This document shows, in pieces, positions 1 through 6,697 of a stretch of 10,441 nt of DNA. The stretch's first letter is position 1. Each line of letters begins with the position of its first letter. The position numbers were made by a program, and so were the translations under genes. Source of the DNA: an uncultured Lachnospiraceae bacterium (GTDB lineage Bacteria; Bacillota; Clostridia; Lachnospirales; Lachnospiraceae); NCBI GenBank assembly GCA_910588865.1, contig CAJUSJ010000012.1, forward strand, positions 32,513 through 42,953, read 5' to 3'. The notes below the pieces were generated by a model. That model was not told where the DNA came from. It worked only from the letters and a program-made list of their open reading frames with translations, and did not search any database.

Positions 1-32
1 CTCCGGGGGATGCGCGGAATACGGGCAGGGAT

Positions 33-51
33 GGTGTCACTTCGTGACCCC
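33..51. other. Small hairpin upstream of the WYL cluster
   Basis: A 5-bp perfect stem, GTCAC at 36-40 and GTGAC at 44-48, encloses a TTC loop. It is extended past one mismatch by GG at 33-34 pairing with CC at 50-51. It is followed by a short run of four T at 53-56. It could be a weak terminator for a gene left of the window or part of the leader of the WYL cluster. The T-run is short and no upstream gene is visible, so its role is undecided. Confidence 0.35.
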
Positions 52-61
52 GTTTTCGCGC

Positions 62-85
62 GGCTCAGCTCGGGAGCGCTGAGCC
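62..85. promoter_or_regulatory. 8-bp inverted repeat in the leader of the WYL cluster
   Basis: GGCTCAGC at 62-69 and GCTGAGCC at 78-85 are perfect inverted arms separated by 8 nt. No T-tract follows, so it is a poor Rho-independent terminator. It lies 60 bp before the start of the first WYL gene, where an operator would be expected; WYL regulators such as BrxR and CapW are known to bind inverted repeats in their own promoters. No convincing -35/-10 pair was found in 1-145; TATATA at 101-106 has no acceptable -35. Autoregulation through this site is inference. Confidence 0.35.
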
Positions 86-133
86 TTTACAGTACCCCCT
101 TATATAGCCGCTTGCGTCTTCGCCATAAACGAC

Positions 134-139
134 AGGAGG
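134..139 (+). promoter_or_regulatory. Ribosome binding site that fixes the first WYL gene start
   Basis: A perfect AGGAGG lies 6 nt before the ATG at 146, which is ideal spacing. The in-frame GTG at 143 would leave only 3 nt, so 146 is the better start. Confidence 0.85.
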
Positions 140-145
140 ATTGTG

Positions 146-1393
146 ATGTCAGAATACAAAGAACTCATCCGACAGTTTGACAGGATCCGGTCCTATGTCA
201 GGGATTTCTATGTCTACGGCTTTAAGACCAGGGAGGATTTCCGCGAAAAAAGCGGCAGAACCTATGACAACCACCGCCGCCGTATGGAAAGCTGGTTCTC
301 CCCTTACATAAAGACAGACCGAAGCGGCCACAAAAAATCCGTGTTTCTCACCATAGATTCCGGGCGGATCCCTGTCAATCCTCTGTATCAGGCCTGGAGG
401 TCAAAGACATTTACGGACAATGATATCTCCCTCCGTTTTCTCCTGCCGGATCTTCTGGCCAAGGGACGTTTTCTGACCGTGGAGGCCATTGCCGACGAGA
501 TTCAAAAATTAAACGGCTGCCTGATGGACACCCAGACTATCCGCAGGAAGCTGGCGTTTTTTGAGAAGGAAGGGCTGGTGATCCGGAAAAAAGAAGGCAG
601 GCAGTACCTTTACGGCAGCGCTGAAAATCTGGCTCTGTCACACCCAGGCCTGCTCACCCCTCTCTGGCTGGCAGTCAGTTTTTTCCAGGGAGCCGCCCCT
701 TTTGGGTTTATCGGCAGCACGATCCTGGATTTCTGGAATAAGAAAAATGAATACTTCCGCTTTCACGGCGACTATCTGGTCCACACCCTGGAAGACGAGA
801 TCCTTCTTCCCATCCTGACAGCCATGGAGCGGAAATGTCAGATCCTTCTGACCGTAAAAAGCACCAGAAGCCGGCGCGCGGGAGATGTCGCCATCACACC
901 CTTAAGGATCCTGACCAGCACCCAGACAGGGCGCAGATATGTGTGTGGCAGAAGACAGGACTCTCACCGTTTCACTTCTTTCCGGCTGGATTCCATACAG
1001 AATGCCAGAATCCTGGAACCGGATCCCTGCTTTGACCGGTACATGGAGACCTTCGCGGACACCTTTCCCTATATCTGGGGCGTCTCTTTTGGAAATCTCC
1101 GAAAGCCGGAGACCGTGACCATGGAAATCTGCTTTGATGAGAAGGAAGAAAGCTATATCCTCACCCGGCTGGATCGGGAGGGAAGGGGTGGCGCTCTGAA
1201 AAGGCTGGAGCCGGGAGTTTATGAGTATCGCCGTCTCTGTCTGGACCCGTCAGAGCTGCTTCCCTGGGCAAAGTCTTTTACAGGCAGGGTCCGCTCTTTT
1301 CACTGTTCTGATCGGGCTGTGGAAAAACGTTTCTGGGATGACATGAACTTAATGGAAGCCTGTTACCTCCCTTCTGACGCAGTCCCCGACTAG
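146..1393 (+). CDS. WYL-domain helix-turn-helix transcriptional regulator (first of a tandem pair)
   Basis: A probable ligand-responsive DNA-binding regulator of 415 residues. Residues 25-60 look like a basic helical DNA-binding segment (TREDFREKSGRTYDNHRRR). A clearer winged helix spans about 95-158, with a recognition-helix-like stretch TIRRKLAFFEKEGLVIRKK. The WYL domain lies at about 225-292: TPLRIL, then GRRYVCGRR, then FTSFRLDSI. The W-Y-L triad is therefore degenerate (R-Y-V), although the FRLD motif is kept. The C-terminal part (about 320-410) fits the WCX extension. In characterised members the WYL domain binds nucleic acid or nucleotide-like ligands; the ligand here is unknown. A second, dissimilar WYL protein follows after 36 nt on the same strand, so co-transcription and possibly heterodimer formation are plausible. 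Family call is confident; regulatory target is not known. Confidence 0.82.
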   Translation: MSEYKELIRQFDRIRSYVRDFYVYGFKTREDFREKSGRTYDNHRRRMESWFSPYIKTDRSGHKKSVFLTIDSGRIPVNPLYQAWRSKTFTDNDISLRFLLPDLLAKGRFLTVEAIADEIQKLNGCLMDTQTIRRKLAFFEKEGLVIRKKEGRQYLYGSAENLALSHPGLLTPLWLAVSFFQGAAPFGFIGSTILDFWNKKNEYFRFHGDYLVHTLEDEILLPILTAMERKCQILLTVKSTRSRRAGDVAITPLRILTSTQTGRRYVCGRRQDSHRFTSFRLDSIQNARILEPDPCFDRYMETFADTFPYIWGVSFGNLRKPETVTMEICFDEKEESYILTRLDREGRGGALKRLEPGVYEYRRLCLDPSELLPWAKSFTGRVRSFHCSDRAVEKRFWDDMNLMEACYLPSDAVPD

Positions 1394-1429
1394 GAACAAG
1401 ATCATCATCTGTGAGCAGGAGAATTACTT

Positions 1430-2437
1430 ATGACAAGGAACAAAGAACTTTCCTTATTTTCAGAACTGTATACTTGCTATTATCATGTGGTGGCCTGTAT
1501 CCTGGAGGAGGCAAAGCTCCACCCCGTGACCAGGCAGGACATGGAAAGTCTCGCAAAGGAGTTTGGCTATGACGAGAGCGCCCTCTCCATTGTCCCCTGT
1601 CTCACAGGACATGTGTGGCCCCTGCTGAAACAGGACAGCAAAAAAGCTGACTCTTACCGGTCCTGCCTGGAACACGGGGTCTTTCCCATGACCTTGACCC
1701 TTCTCCAGAAAGCCTGGCTGAAAGCTCTGATGTCTGACCCCAGATTCTGCCTGTTTTTCACAGACACCCAGCTTCAGGAGCTTAAGACTGCCCTTGAAAA
1801 TGTGGAGCCTTTGTACCGGATCGGGGATTTCTGTCTGTTTGACCAGTACGGGGACCATGATCCATTTTCCTCTGTCATGTACCGGGAACACATGCAGGCC
1901 ATCCTGTCTGCCATGGGCAGGCGGCAGCCTCTGCATGTGTCTTACCTTTCAGGCAAGGGAAATATCATCTCCCACACCTGGCTTCCCTGCCGCCTGGAAT
2001 ATGGACAGCGGGATGGGAAGTTTCGCCTCTACGCCCTGGCAAGAAGGAAAAACGGCAGGCAGAGGATGGATCTGATCAATGTATCCAGGATCCTCTCCCT
2101 GAAAGAAACAGGGAACCCCTTCCCTGATTCTGTGGATGTAGAACACTTTCTGGACCGGGAAATGTGCGGGGAGCCTCTGGTGCTCGAGATCACCACAGAG
2201 CGCAACGGCTTAGAGCGGGCCATGCTCCATTTTTCCTGCTACCAGAAACAGGTGGAGCGTATGACGGACACCGGCACCTACCGCTGCACAATCTACTACG
2301 ATACCCGTTGGGAGACAGAACTTCTCATCCAGGTGCTGTCCTTTGGCCCTGTGGTAAAGGTCCTAGGGCCGAAGGCATTTATCCGGCAGGTACAGGATAG
2401 GGTGCGAAGGCAGGCAGACTTAAAACAACACAAATGA
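1430..2437 (+). CDS. WYL-domain protein (second of a tandem pair)
   Basis: A 335-residue protein preceded by AGGAG at 1417-1421, 8 nt before the ATG. The WYL-like domain is at about 150-225: HVSYLSGKGN, LPCRLEYG, then KFRLYALARRKNG and RMDLINVSRI. The canonical W-Y-L residues are replaced by F-R-L in a strand of the same character. Residues about 248-330 match the WCX extension, ending with LLIQVLSFGPVVKVLGP and a basic helix. The N-terminal 140 residues are helical with no winged helix obvious to me, unlike the upstream gene; residues 33-52 (VTRQDMESLAKEFGYDES) are the only weak candidate. It may therefore be a partner that senses ligand while the upstream protein supplies DNA binding; that is inference. 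It lies 28 nt before the HAD gene, consistent with one operon. Confidence 0.75.
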   Translation: MTRNKELSLFSELYTCYYHVVACILEEAKLHPVTRQDMESLAKEFGYDESALSIVPCLTGHVWPLLKQDSKKADSYRSCLEHGVFPMTLTLLQKAWLKALMSDPRFCLFFTDTQLQELKTALENVEPLYRIGDFCLFDQYGDHDPFSSVMYREHMQAILSAMGRRQPLHVSYLSGKGNIISHTWLPCRLEYGQRDGKFRLYALARRKNGRQRMDLINVSRILSLKETGNPFPDSVDVEHFLDREMCGEPLVLEITTERNGLERAMLHFSCYQKQVERMTDTGTYRCTIYYDTRWETELLIQVLSFGPVVKVLGPKAFIRQVQDRVRRQADLKQHK

Positions 2438-2465
2438 GGATACATAACACAGAGGAGGCACTGAG

Positions 2466-3287
2466 ATGATTAAAGCAATCTTCTTTGATATCGACGGAAC
2501 CCTGAGAGATTTTACAGAACAGGGCATCCGCCCCAGCACCTATAAAGCTGTGGAATCAGCCCATCAGGCTGGGATGCTCTGCTTTGTGGCCACGGGCAGA
2601 CATCTTCTGGAGATCCAGGAGGAACAGCTCCTTGGCAGTCTTTCTTTTGACGGGTACGTTCTTTTAAACGGCAGTCTCTGTCTGGACAGCGGCGGCTTTG
2701 TGGTCTATGACAATCCCATCCCGGTGTCCCAGATCCAGGCCATGCTCAAGCTGAGGCAGGAGATGGGCTTCTCCCTGATGTTTATGGAACAAAACGCCAT
2801 GTATGTAAGCCACATCACGCCTGAGCTTGTAAGGCTTCAGGCTCAGATCGGCACCGCTATACCTCCGGTTGAGTCGAACATGGAGCGGGGGCTTCATCAG
2901 CCAATCTACCAGATGATCCCCTACACGGCTGATGAAAACCTTGATCTTCTGTCCTCGCGGCTGCCCCTGTGCGATATCACCCGCTGGCACGAAGGCGGGG
3001 CTTTTGACATCACCCCAAAGGGCGGCAGCAAAAGCCTGGGGATCCAGAAAATCATGGAGCGCTATGGCCTTTTCAGGGACCAGATCGCCGCCATCGGCGA
3101 CGGGTACAATGACATCCCCATGATCCGCTATTCCGCTGTGGGCATTGCCATGGGAAACGGCAACGATGAGGTGAAGGCTGCTGCGGATTTTGTCACAGAC
3201 CCCATTGATCAGGATGGGCTTCTTCATGGGGTGGAGTATCTCATAAATATATCCAAAAATCATACAATAGGAGGAAATAAAAAATGA
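2466..3287 (+). CDS. Cof-type HAD-superfamily phosphatase (HAD-IIB)
   Basis: A 273-residue cytoplasmic Mg2+-dependent phosphohydrolase, probably acting on sugar phosphates, nucleotides or cofactor phosphates; the substrate cannot be told from sequence. All four HAD motifs are intact: motif I DIDGT with nucleophile D8 and acid D10; motif II VATGR with T43; motif III in PKGGSKS (K185/K189); and motif IV GDGYND with metal-binding D212 and D216. The insert between motifs II and III (about 84-180) is a C2B cap, defining the Cof subgroup. Length is typical. AGGAGG at 2453-2458 sits 7 nt before the ATG. The stop codon overlaps the start of the AIM24 gene by 4 nt (ATGA), and the last codons carry that gene's ribosome binding site. 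The position behind two WYL regulators suggests co-regulation with them. Confidence 0.9.
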   Translation: MIKAIFFDIDGTLRDFTEQGIRPSTYKAVESAHQAGMLCFVATGRHLLEIQEEQLLGSLSFDGYVLLNGSLCLDSGGFVVYDNPIPVSQIQAMLKLRQEMGFSLMFMEQNAMYVSHITPELVRLQAQIGTAIPPVESNMERGLHQPIYQMIPYTADENLDLLSSRLPLCDITRWHEGGAFDITPKGGSKSLGIQKIMERYGLFRDQIAAIGDGYNDIPMIRYSAVGIAMGNGNDEVKAAADFVTDPIDQDGLLHGVEYLINISKNHTIGGNKK

Positions 3288-4039
3288 TAACATACAACAA
3301 TCTCTACAACAATAATAATATGAAACAAATAGCCGCTCTGGGCTGTGTAAAGGTTTTTGAACACCAGCAGGATCTGAGCGTCAACCCTTCCTCAGCCATG
3401 GCCTCTTACTATGCCGCTGAAATGAATGTGCGCAGACGCCAGGTGTTAATCGAATTAAATGGCAATTCCTTTACCGTGCAGGCCGGAGCCATGCAGTGGA
3501 TTGCTGGAGCTGTACAGATGTCTTCCGGAATCAAGGGCGTGGGAGACTTCCTGGGCAAGACCCTTGCCTCAAAAGTAACAAAAGAAACCACCGCCAAACC
3601 AGAATACACCGGAAAGGGATTGGTTATGCTTGAGCCCACCTATAAACATATTCTTCTGGAAGATGTTTCAGAGTGGGGAAGCCTTGTTCTGGAGGACGGC
3701 TTATTTTTAGCCTGTGATTCCTCTATCACCCAAAAGGTTGTCGCGAGAACCACCCTTTCCTCCGCTGTTGCCGGCAAAGAAGGATTGTTTAACTTATGTC
3801 TCACCGGAAATGGCGTCGCTGTCCTGGAAAGCCCTATTCCCAGAGAGGAATTAATCGAATTTGTCTTACAAGACGATGAATTAAAAATTGACGGAAATAT
3901 GGCCATAGCCTGGTCTAATTCCCTGAAATTTACCGTAGAACGTTCCTCAAAATCCCTTGTGGGCTCCGCTATATCAGGAGAAGGACTGGTAAATGTATAT
4001 CGAGGGACAGGAAAAGTTTTGATGGCTCCAACCGCGTAG
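3284..4039 (+). CDS. AIM24 family protein
   Basis: A 251-residue protein recognised as AIM24-like from its beta-rich pattern: residues 53-75 (VLIELNGNSFTVQAGAMQWI), the Gly-rich 83-92 stretch, residues 110-145 (GKGLVMLEPTYKHILLED), and the glycine-spaced strands through 165-182 and 229-247. Bacterial AIM24 proteins are largely uncharacterised; the yeast namesake is a mitochondrial inner-membrane protein linked to MICOS integrity. No signal peptide or transmembrane helix is evident. The start at 3284 is supported by AGGAGG at 3269-3274 with 9-nt spacing; the internal ATG at 3320 has no ribosome binding site. The N-terminus is unusually Asn-rich (positions 5-12). At least eight leucines use TTA (residues 55, 58, 140, 142, 171, 190, 195, 200), unlike the upstream genes, which hints at a different history or expression level. 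Coupled to the HAD gene by a 4-nt overlap. Confidence 0.8.
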   Translation: MITYNNLYNNNNMKQIAALGCVKVFEHQQDLSVNPSSAMASYYAAEMNVRRRQVLIELNGNSFTVQAGAMQWIAGAVQMSSGIKGVGDFLGKTLASKVTKETTAKPEYTGKGLVMLEPTYKHILLEDVSEWGSLVLEDGLFLACDSSITQKVVARTTLSSAVAGKEGLFNLCLTGNGVAVLESPIPREELIEFVLQDDELKIDGNMAIAWSNSLKFTVERSSKSLVGSAISGEGLVNVYRGTGKVLMAPTA

Positions 4040-4072
4040 CCTGGTTCATGGCGGGATTAGAGCGGATACAAA

Positions 4073-4117
4073 AGTTAAGGCTGAACACCAGCTAACGTGT
4101 TCAGCCTTAACTATTTT
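4073..4117. terminator. Bidirectional Rho-independent terminator between the AIM24 gene and glgP
   Basis: A perfect 16-bp inverted repeat, AGTTAAGGCTGAACAC at 4073-4088 and its complement at 4097-4112, encloses an 8-nt loop. On the + strand it is followed by TATTTT. On the - strand TTTT runs from the stem base (4073-4070), so both convergent genes can use it. It lies 33 nt past the AIM24 stop and 11 nt past the glgP stop. Confidence 0.88.
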
Positions 4118-4123
4118 CCCTAT

Positions 4124-6385
4124 CTATTTACCCAGTTTCCAGATATCCTCATTGTACTGCGCGATGGTTCTGTCGGAGGAGAAAAAGCCTGCCTTGCTGA
4201 TGTTTACCAGCATCTTCCTCATCCAGGTTTCTCTGTCCTCAAAGTCTTTGTAAGCCTGTTCCTTCACCTTCACATAGTCCTCAAAATCCAGAAGAGTCAT
4301 GAACCAGTCTTTATTCAGAAGCTCTTTGGAAAGCCTTTCCAGGTTCTCCTTCTGCCCGATCTTCATGAGCTGAGGACCTGTAATAAAGTCCACGGCCTCT
4401 TTGATATCAGGGTTGTTCTCGTAGTAATCCTTTGAGCGGTAGTCAGCCTTTTCATAGTGCTCGATCACAGTCTCGCTGCTCTCTCCGAAAATGTAGATAT
4501 TGTCTTTGCCCACCAGCTCCGCGATCTCCACATTGGCACCATCCATGGTTCCCAAGGTGACCGCGCCGTTTAACATAAACTTCATGTTTCCTGTTCCGCT
4601 TGCCTCCTTGGAAGCCAGGGAAATCTGCTCTGAGATATCACAGGCAGGAATCAGTTTCTCCGCGAGAGTCACATTATAGTTCTCCACCATAACCACTTTC
4701 AGGTATGGACTCACATCCGGGTCATTGTTCACCAGCTCCTGAAGACACAGGATCAGGTGGATGATATCCTTGGCGATCACGTAGGCCGGAGCGGCCTTGG
4801 CGCCGAACATGATGGTAATGGGACGTCCCGGTTTGGTCCCTCTCTTGATCTCCAGGTATTTGTGGATCACATACAGGGCATTCATCTGCTGCCTCTTGTA
4901 CTCGTGAAGCCTCTTTACCTGAATATCAAAAATAGAGTGGTCATCAATCTCAATGCCCTGGGTTCTGAGAAGGTAGTCTTTCAGGATCTTCTTGTTGGCA
5001 TGCTTGATGGCCTGGACTTCGTGGAGAGCCTTCTCGTCATCGACCAGTTCTCCCAGCTTTTCCAGCAAGGCCGCGTCAAGCTTATAGCCGTTTCCAATCC
5101 GGGAGGTGATCCAGTCGGCAAGGAGATGATTGCAGTGAAGGAGCCACCGGCGGAAGGTGATGCCGTTTGTCTTGTTATTGAATTTCTCCGGGTAGATCTC
5201 ATAGAACTTGTGGAGTTCGTTTTTCTTAAGGATCTCCGTGTGGAGGTAAGCCACCCCGTTGACACTGAAGCCGTAGTGGATATCAATGTGAGCCATGTGG
5301 ACATTGTCCTTTTTGTCGATAATGGCAAGGCTGGTGTCGTCAAATTTCCTCCTCACCTTGTCATCCAATATCTCGATAATGGGCACAAGCTGGGGAACTA
5401 CTTTCTTTAAATAGCGGATGGGCCACTTCTCCAGGGCTTCCGCCAGGATAGTGTGGTTGGTGTAGGCGCAGGTTCTGGACACAATGTCAATGGCCTCATC
5501 CATGTCAATGCCCTTTTCCATCAGAAGACGGATGAGCTCCGGGATCACCATGGTAGGATGGGTGTCATTGATCTGGATCGCCGCGTAATCCGGCAGGTCG
5601 TGAAGGGTACAGCCTTTCTTCACGCACTCATCCAGAATATACCGCGCGCCGTTGCTGACCATGAAGTACTGCTGGAAAATCCGCAGCAGATGACCTTTCT
5701 CATCGCTGTCATCAGGATATAAAAACAAAGTCAGATTCTTTTCAATATCTTCTTTATCAAAAGAAATGCCGTCAGTCACGATCCCCTCATCTACAGAATC
5801 GATGTCAAACAGGTGCAGCTGGTTAGTCCGGTTGCGGTAGCCTGTTACAGCGATATCATAGAGACAGGAGCGGACTGTAAGATTTCCGAATTGTACAGGA
5901 TAGCTCACATCCCGGCGGGTCAGCCAGCTGTGGTCCTCGATCCAGGGGTTCACGGTCTCTTTCTGCAGGTTATTTTCAAAGCTCTGCTTGAACAGGCCCA
6001 GATGATAATTGAGACCGATTCCGTCCCCGTTGAGGCCTAAGGTGGCCATGGAATCCAGGAAACAGGCGGCCAGACGGCCCAGGCCTCCGTTGCCCAGAGA
6101 TGGCTCCGGCTCGATCTCCTCAATGTCTGTCAGGTTCTTGCCCGCCGCTTCAAGCTCTTCCTTAACCTGGTCGTAAAGACCTAAGTTGATCAGGTTGTTG
6201 GATAACAGCTTTCCGATCAGGAATTCCGCTGAGATATAGTAGACCTTTTTCTTGCCCTGAGAGCTTTCTTTTTCCCTGGCCGCCTCCTGGGTCATGGTCA
6301 GGAGAACGCGGTAGACCTCTTCGTTGGTACAGTCCTTGATATCTTTGTTATATGTTTTCTTTGTGTATTCGCTTAATCTGGTCAT
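4124..6385 (-). CDS. glgP: Glycogen/alpha-glucan phosphorylase
   Basis: Pyridoxal-phosphate enzyme (GT35, EC 2.4.1.1) that releases glucose-1-phosphate from glycogen or maltodextrin in the cytoplasm. The product is 753 residues from the start chosen here, which is normal for clostridial forms. Visible signatures (numbered from this start) are SAEFLIG near 52-58, GNGGLGRLAACFLDS at 98-112, NDTHPT at 273-278, QVKRLHEYKRQ at 489-499, and the PLP site EASGTGNMKFMLNGA with the Schiff-base lysine at K602. The longest open frame begins at 6424, but that ATG lacks a ribosome binding site. The ATG at 6385 has AGGAG 6 nt upstream and gives the usual MTRLSEYTKKTY-type N-terminus. No other glycogen gene is in the window, so it appears to be a single-gene unit, divergent from an AraC regulator that could control it. 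The family call is near certain; glycogen versus maltodextrin preference is not decidable. Confidence 0.97.
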   Translation of the reverse strand: MTRLSEYTKKTYNKDIKDCTNEEVYRVLLTMTQEAAREKESSQGKKKVYYISAEFLIGKLLSNNLINLGLYDQVKEELEAAGKNLTDIEEIEPEPSLGNGGLGRLAACFLDSMATLGLNGDGIGLNYHLGLFKQSFENNLQKETVNPWIEDHSWLTRRDVSYPVQFGNLTVRSCLYDIAVTGYRNRTNQLHLFDIDSVDEGIVTDGISFDKEDIEKNLTLFLYPDDSDEKGHLLRIFQQYFMVSNGARYILDECVKKGCTLHDLPDYAAIQINDTHPTMVIPELIRLLMEKGIDMDEAIDIVSRTCAYTNHTILAEALEKWPIRYLKKVVPQLVPIIEILDDKVRRKFDDTSLAIIDKKDNVHMAHIDIHYGFSVNGVAYLHTEILKKNELHKFYEIYPEKFNNKTNGITFRRWLLHCNHLLADWITSRIGNGYKLDAALLEKLGELVDDEKALHEVQAIKHANKKILKDYLLRTQGIEIDDHSIFDIQVKRLHEYKRQQMNALYVIHKYLEIKRGTKPGRPITIMFGAKAAPAYVIAKDIIHLILCLQELVNNDPDVSPYLKVVMVENYNVTLAEKLIPACDISEQISLASKEASGTGNMKFMLNGAVTLGTMDGANVEIAELVGKDNIYIFGESSETVIEHYEKADYRSKDYYENNPDIKEAVDFITGPQLMKIGQKENLERLSKELLNKDWFMTLLDFEDYVKVKEQAYKDFEDRETWMRKMLVNISKAGFFSSDRTIAQYNEDIWKLGK

Positions 6386-6391
6386 GAGATA

Positions 6392-6396
6392 CTCCT
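6392..6396 (-). promoter_or_regulatory. Ribosome binding site that fixes the glgP start
   Basis: On the minus strand AGGAG at 6396-6392 lies 6 nt before the ATG at 6385. The upstream in-frame ATG at 6424 is preceded only by an A-rich stretch without a Shine-Dalgarno match, so the additional 13 residues are probably not translated. Confidence 0.85.
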
Positions 6397-6441
6397 TTTT
6401 TGCTGCCTGGTTAATAGGAACCATTTTTTGCTTATATGAAC

Positions 6442-6485
6442 AGTATAACCATTTTTTGACAGTTATTTCTTGCCTTATTGTAGCA
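6442..6485 (-). promoter_or_regulatory. Candidate glgP promoter region
   Basis: Read on the minus strand, two -10-like elements lie in the AT-rich part of the divergent spacer. One is an extended -10, TGC-TACAAT (6485-6477); the other is TATACT (6447-6442). Neither has a good -35 at 16-18 nt. Either would give a 5' leader of roughly 50-90 nt. This is a candidate only. Confidence 0.3.
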
Positions 6486-6601
6486 AAATATGGTACTATT
6501 CTATCATTTTCAGTGATCCGGCATCTTTTTCGCGAATCCGCCTCCGGAAATCTTCGCCGCTGCCAATAAGCCGCGGTTATTTAAACACTCCATACCAAAC
6601 C

Positions 6602-6625
6602 GAACAGTAACCGTTTGAACAGTAA
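6602..6625 (+). repeat. Direct repeats GAACAGTAA upstream of the AraC-family gene promoter
   Basis: GAACAGTAA occurs at 6602-6610 and again at 6617-6625, a 15-bp period, ending 7 bp before the -35 box at 6633. The core GAACAGTA recurs at 6438-6445, overlapping the TATACT element on the glgP side. The first copy also belongs to an imperfect palindrome, AACAGTAACCGTT at 6603-6615. Placement directly upstream of a -35 and over a divergent -10 is typical of a regulator binding site, and AraC-family proteins often bind direct repeats. That the adjacent AraC protein binds here is inference. Confidence 0.5.
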
Positions 6626-6632
6626 GCCCTTA

Positions 6633-6660
6633 TTGACTTTCTATGGGAAAATGATATAAT
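6633..6660 (+). promoter_or_regulatory. Sigma-A promoter of the AraC-family regulator
   Basis: TTGACT at 6633-6638, a 16-nt spacer, and a perfect TATAAT at 6655-6660 preceded by TGA (extended -10 TGn at 6652-6654). Transcription would start near 6667, giving a short leader before the ATG at 6698. This is the clearest promoter in the window. Confidence 0.85.
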
Positions 6661-6697
6661 CCATAAGACACTTTTTCCATTCAACCGGGAGGTATCT

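Noticed and set aside
57..110. tRNA-like D-arm (GCTCAG...GGGAGC)
   Set aside because: No matching anticodon stem or T-arm (GGTTCGA-type) follows and no acceptor stem can be paired; it is better read as a simple inverted repeat.
143..145. GTG as start of the first WYL gene
   Set aside because: It is only 3 nt after AGGAGG; the ATG at 146 has proper spacing.
2664..3293. 209-codon antisense open frame over the HAD gene
   Set aside because: It lies opposite a HAD protein with all catalytic motifs; its translation shows no domain.
4757..5410. 217-codon open frame on the + strand inside glgP
   Set aside because: It is antisense to a strongly conserved enzyme, has no recognisable domain, and no ribosome binding site evidence was found; it is a shadow of glgP codon bias.
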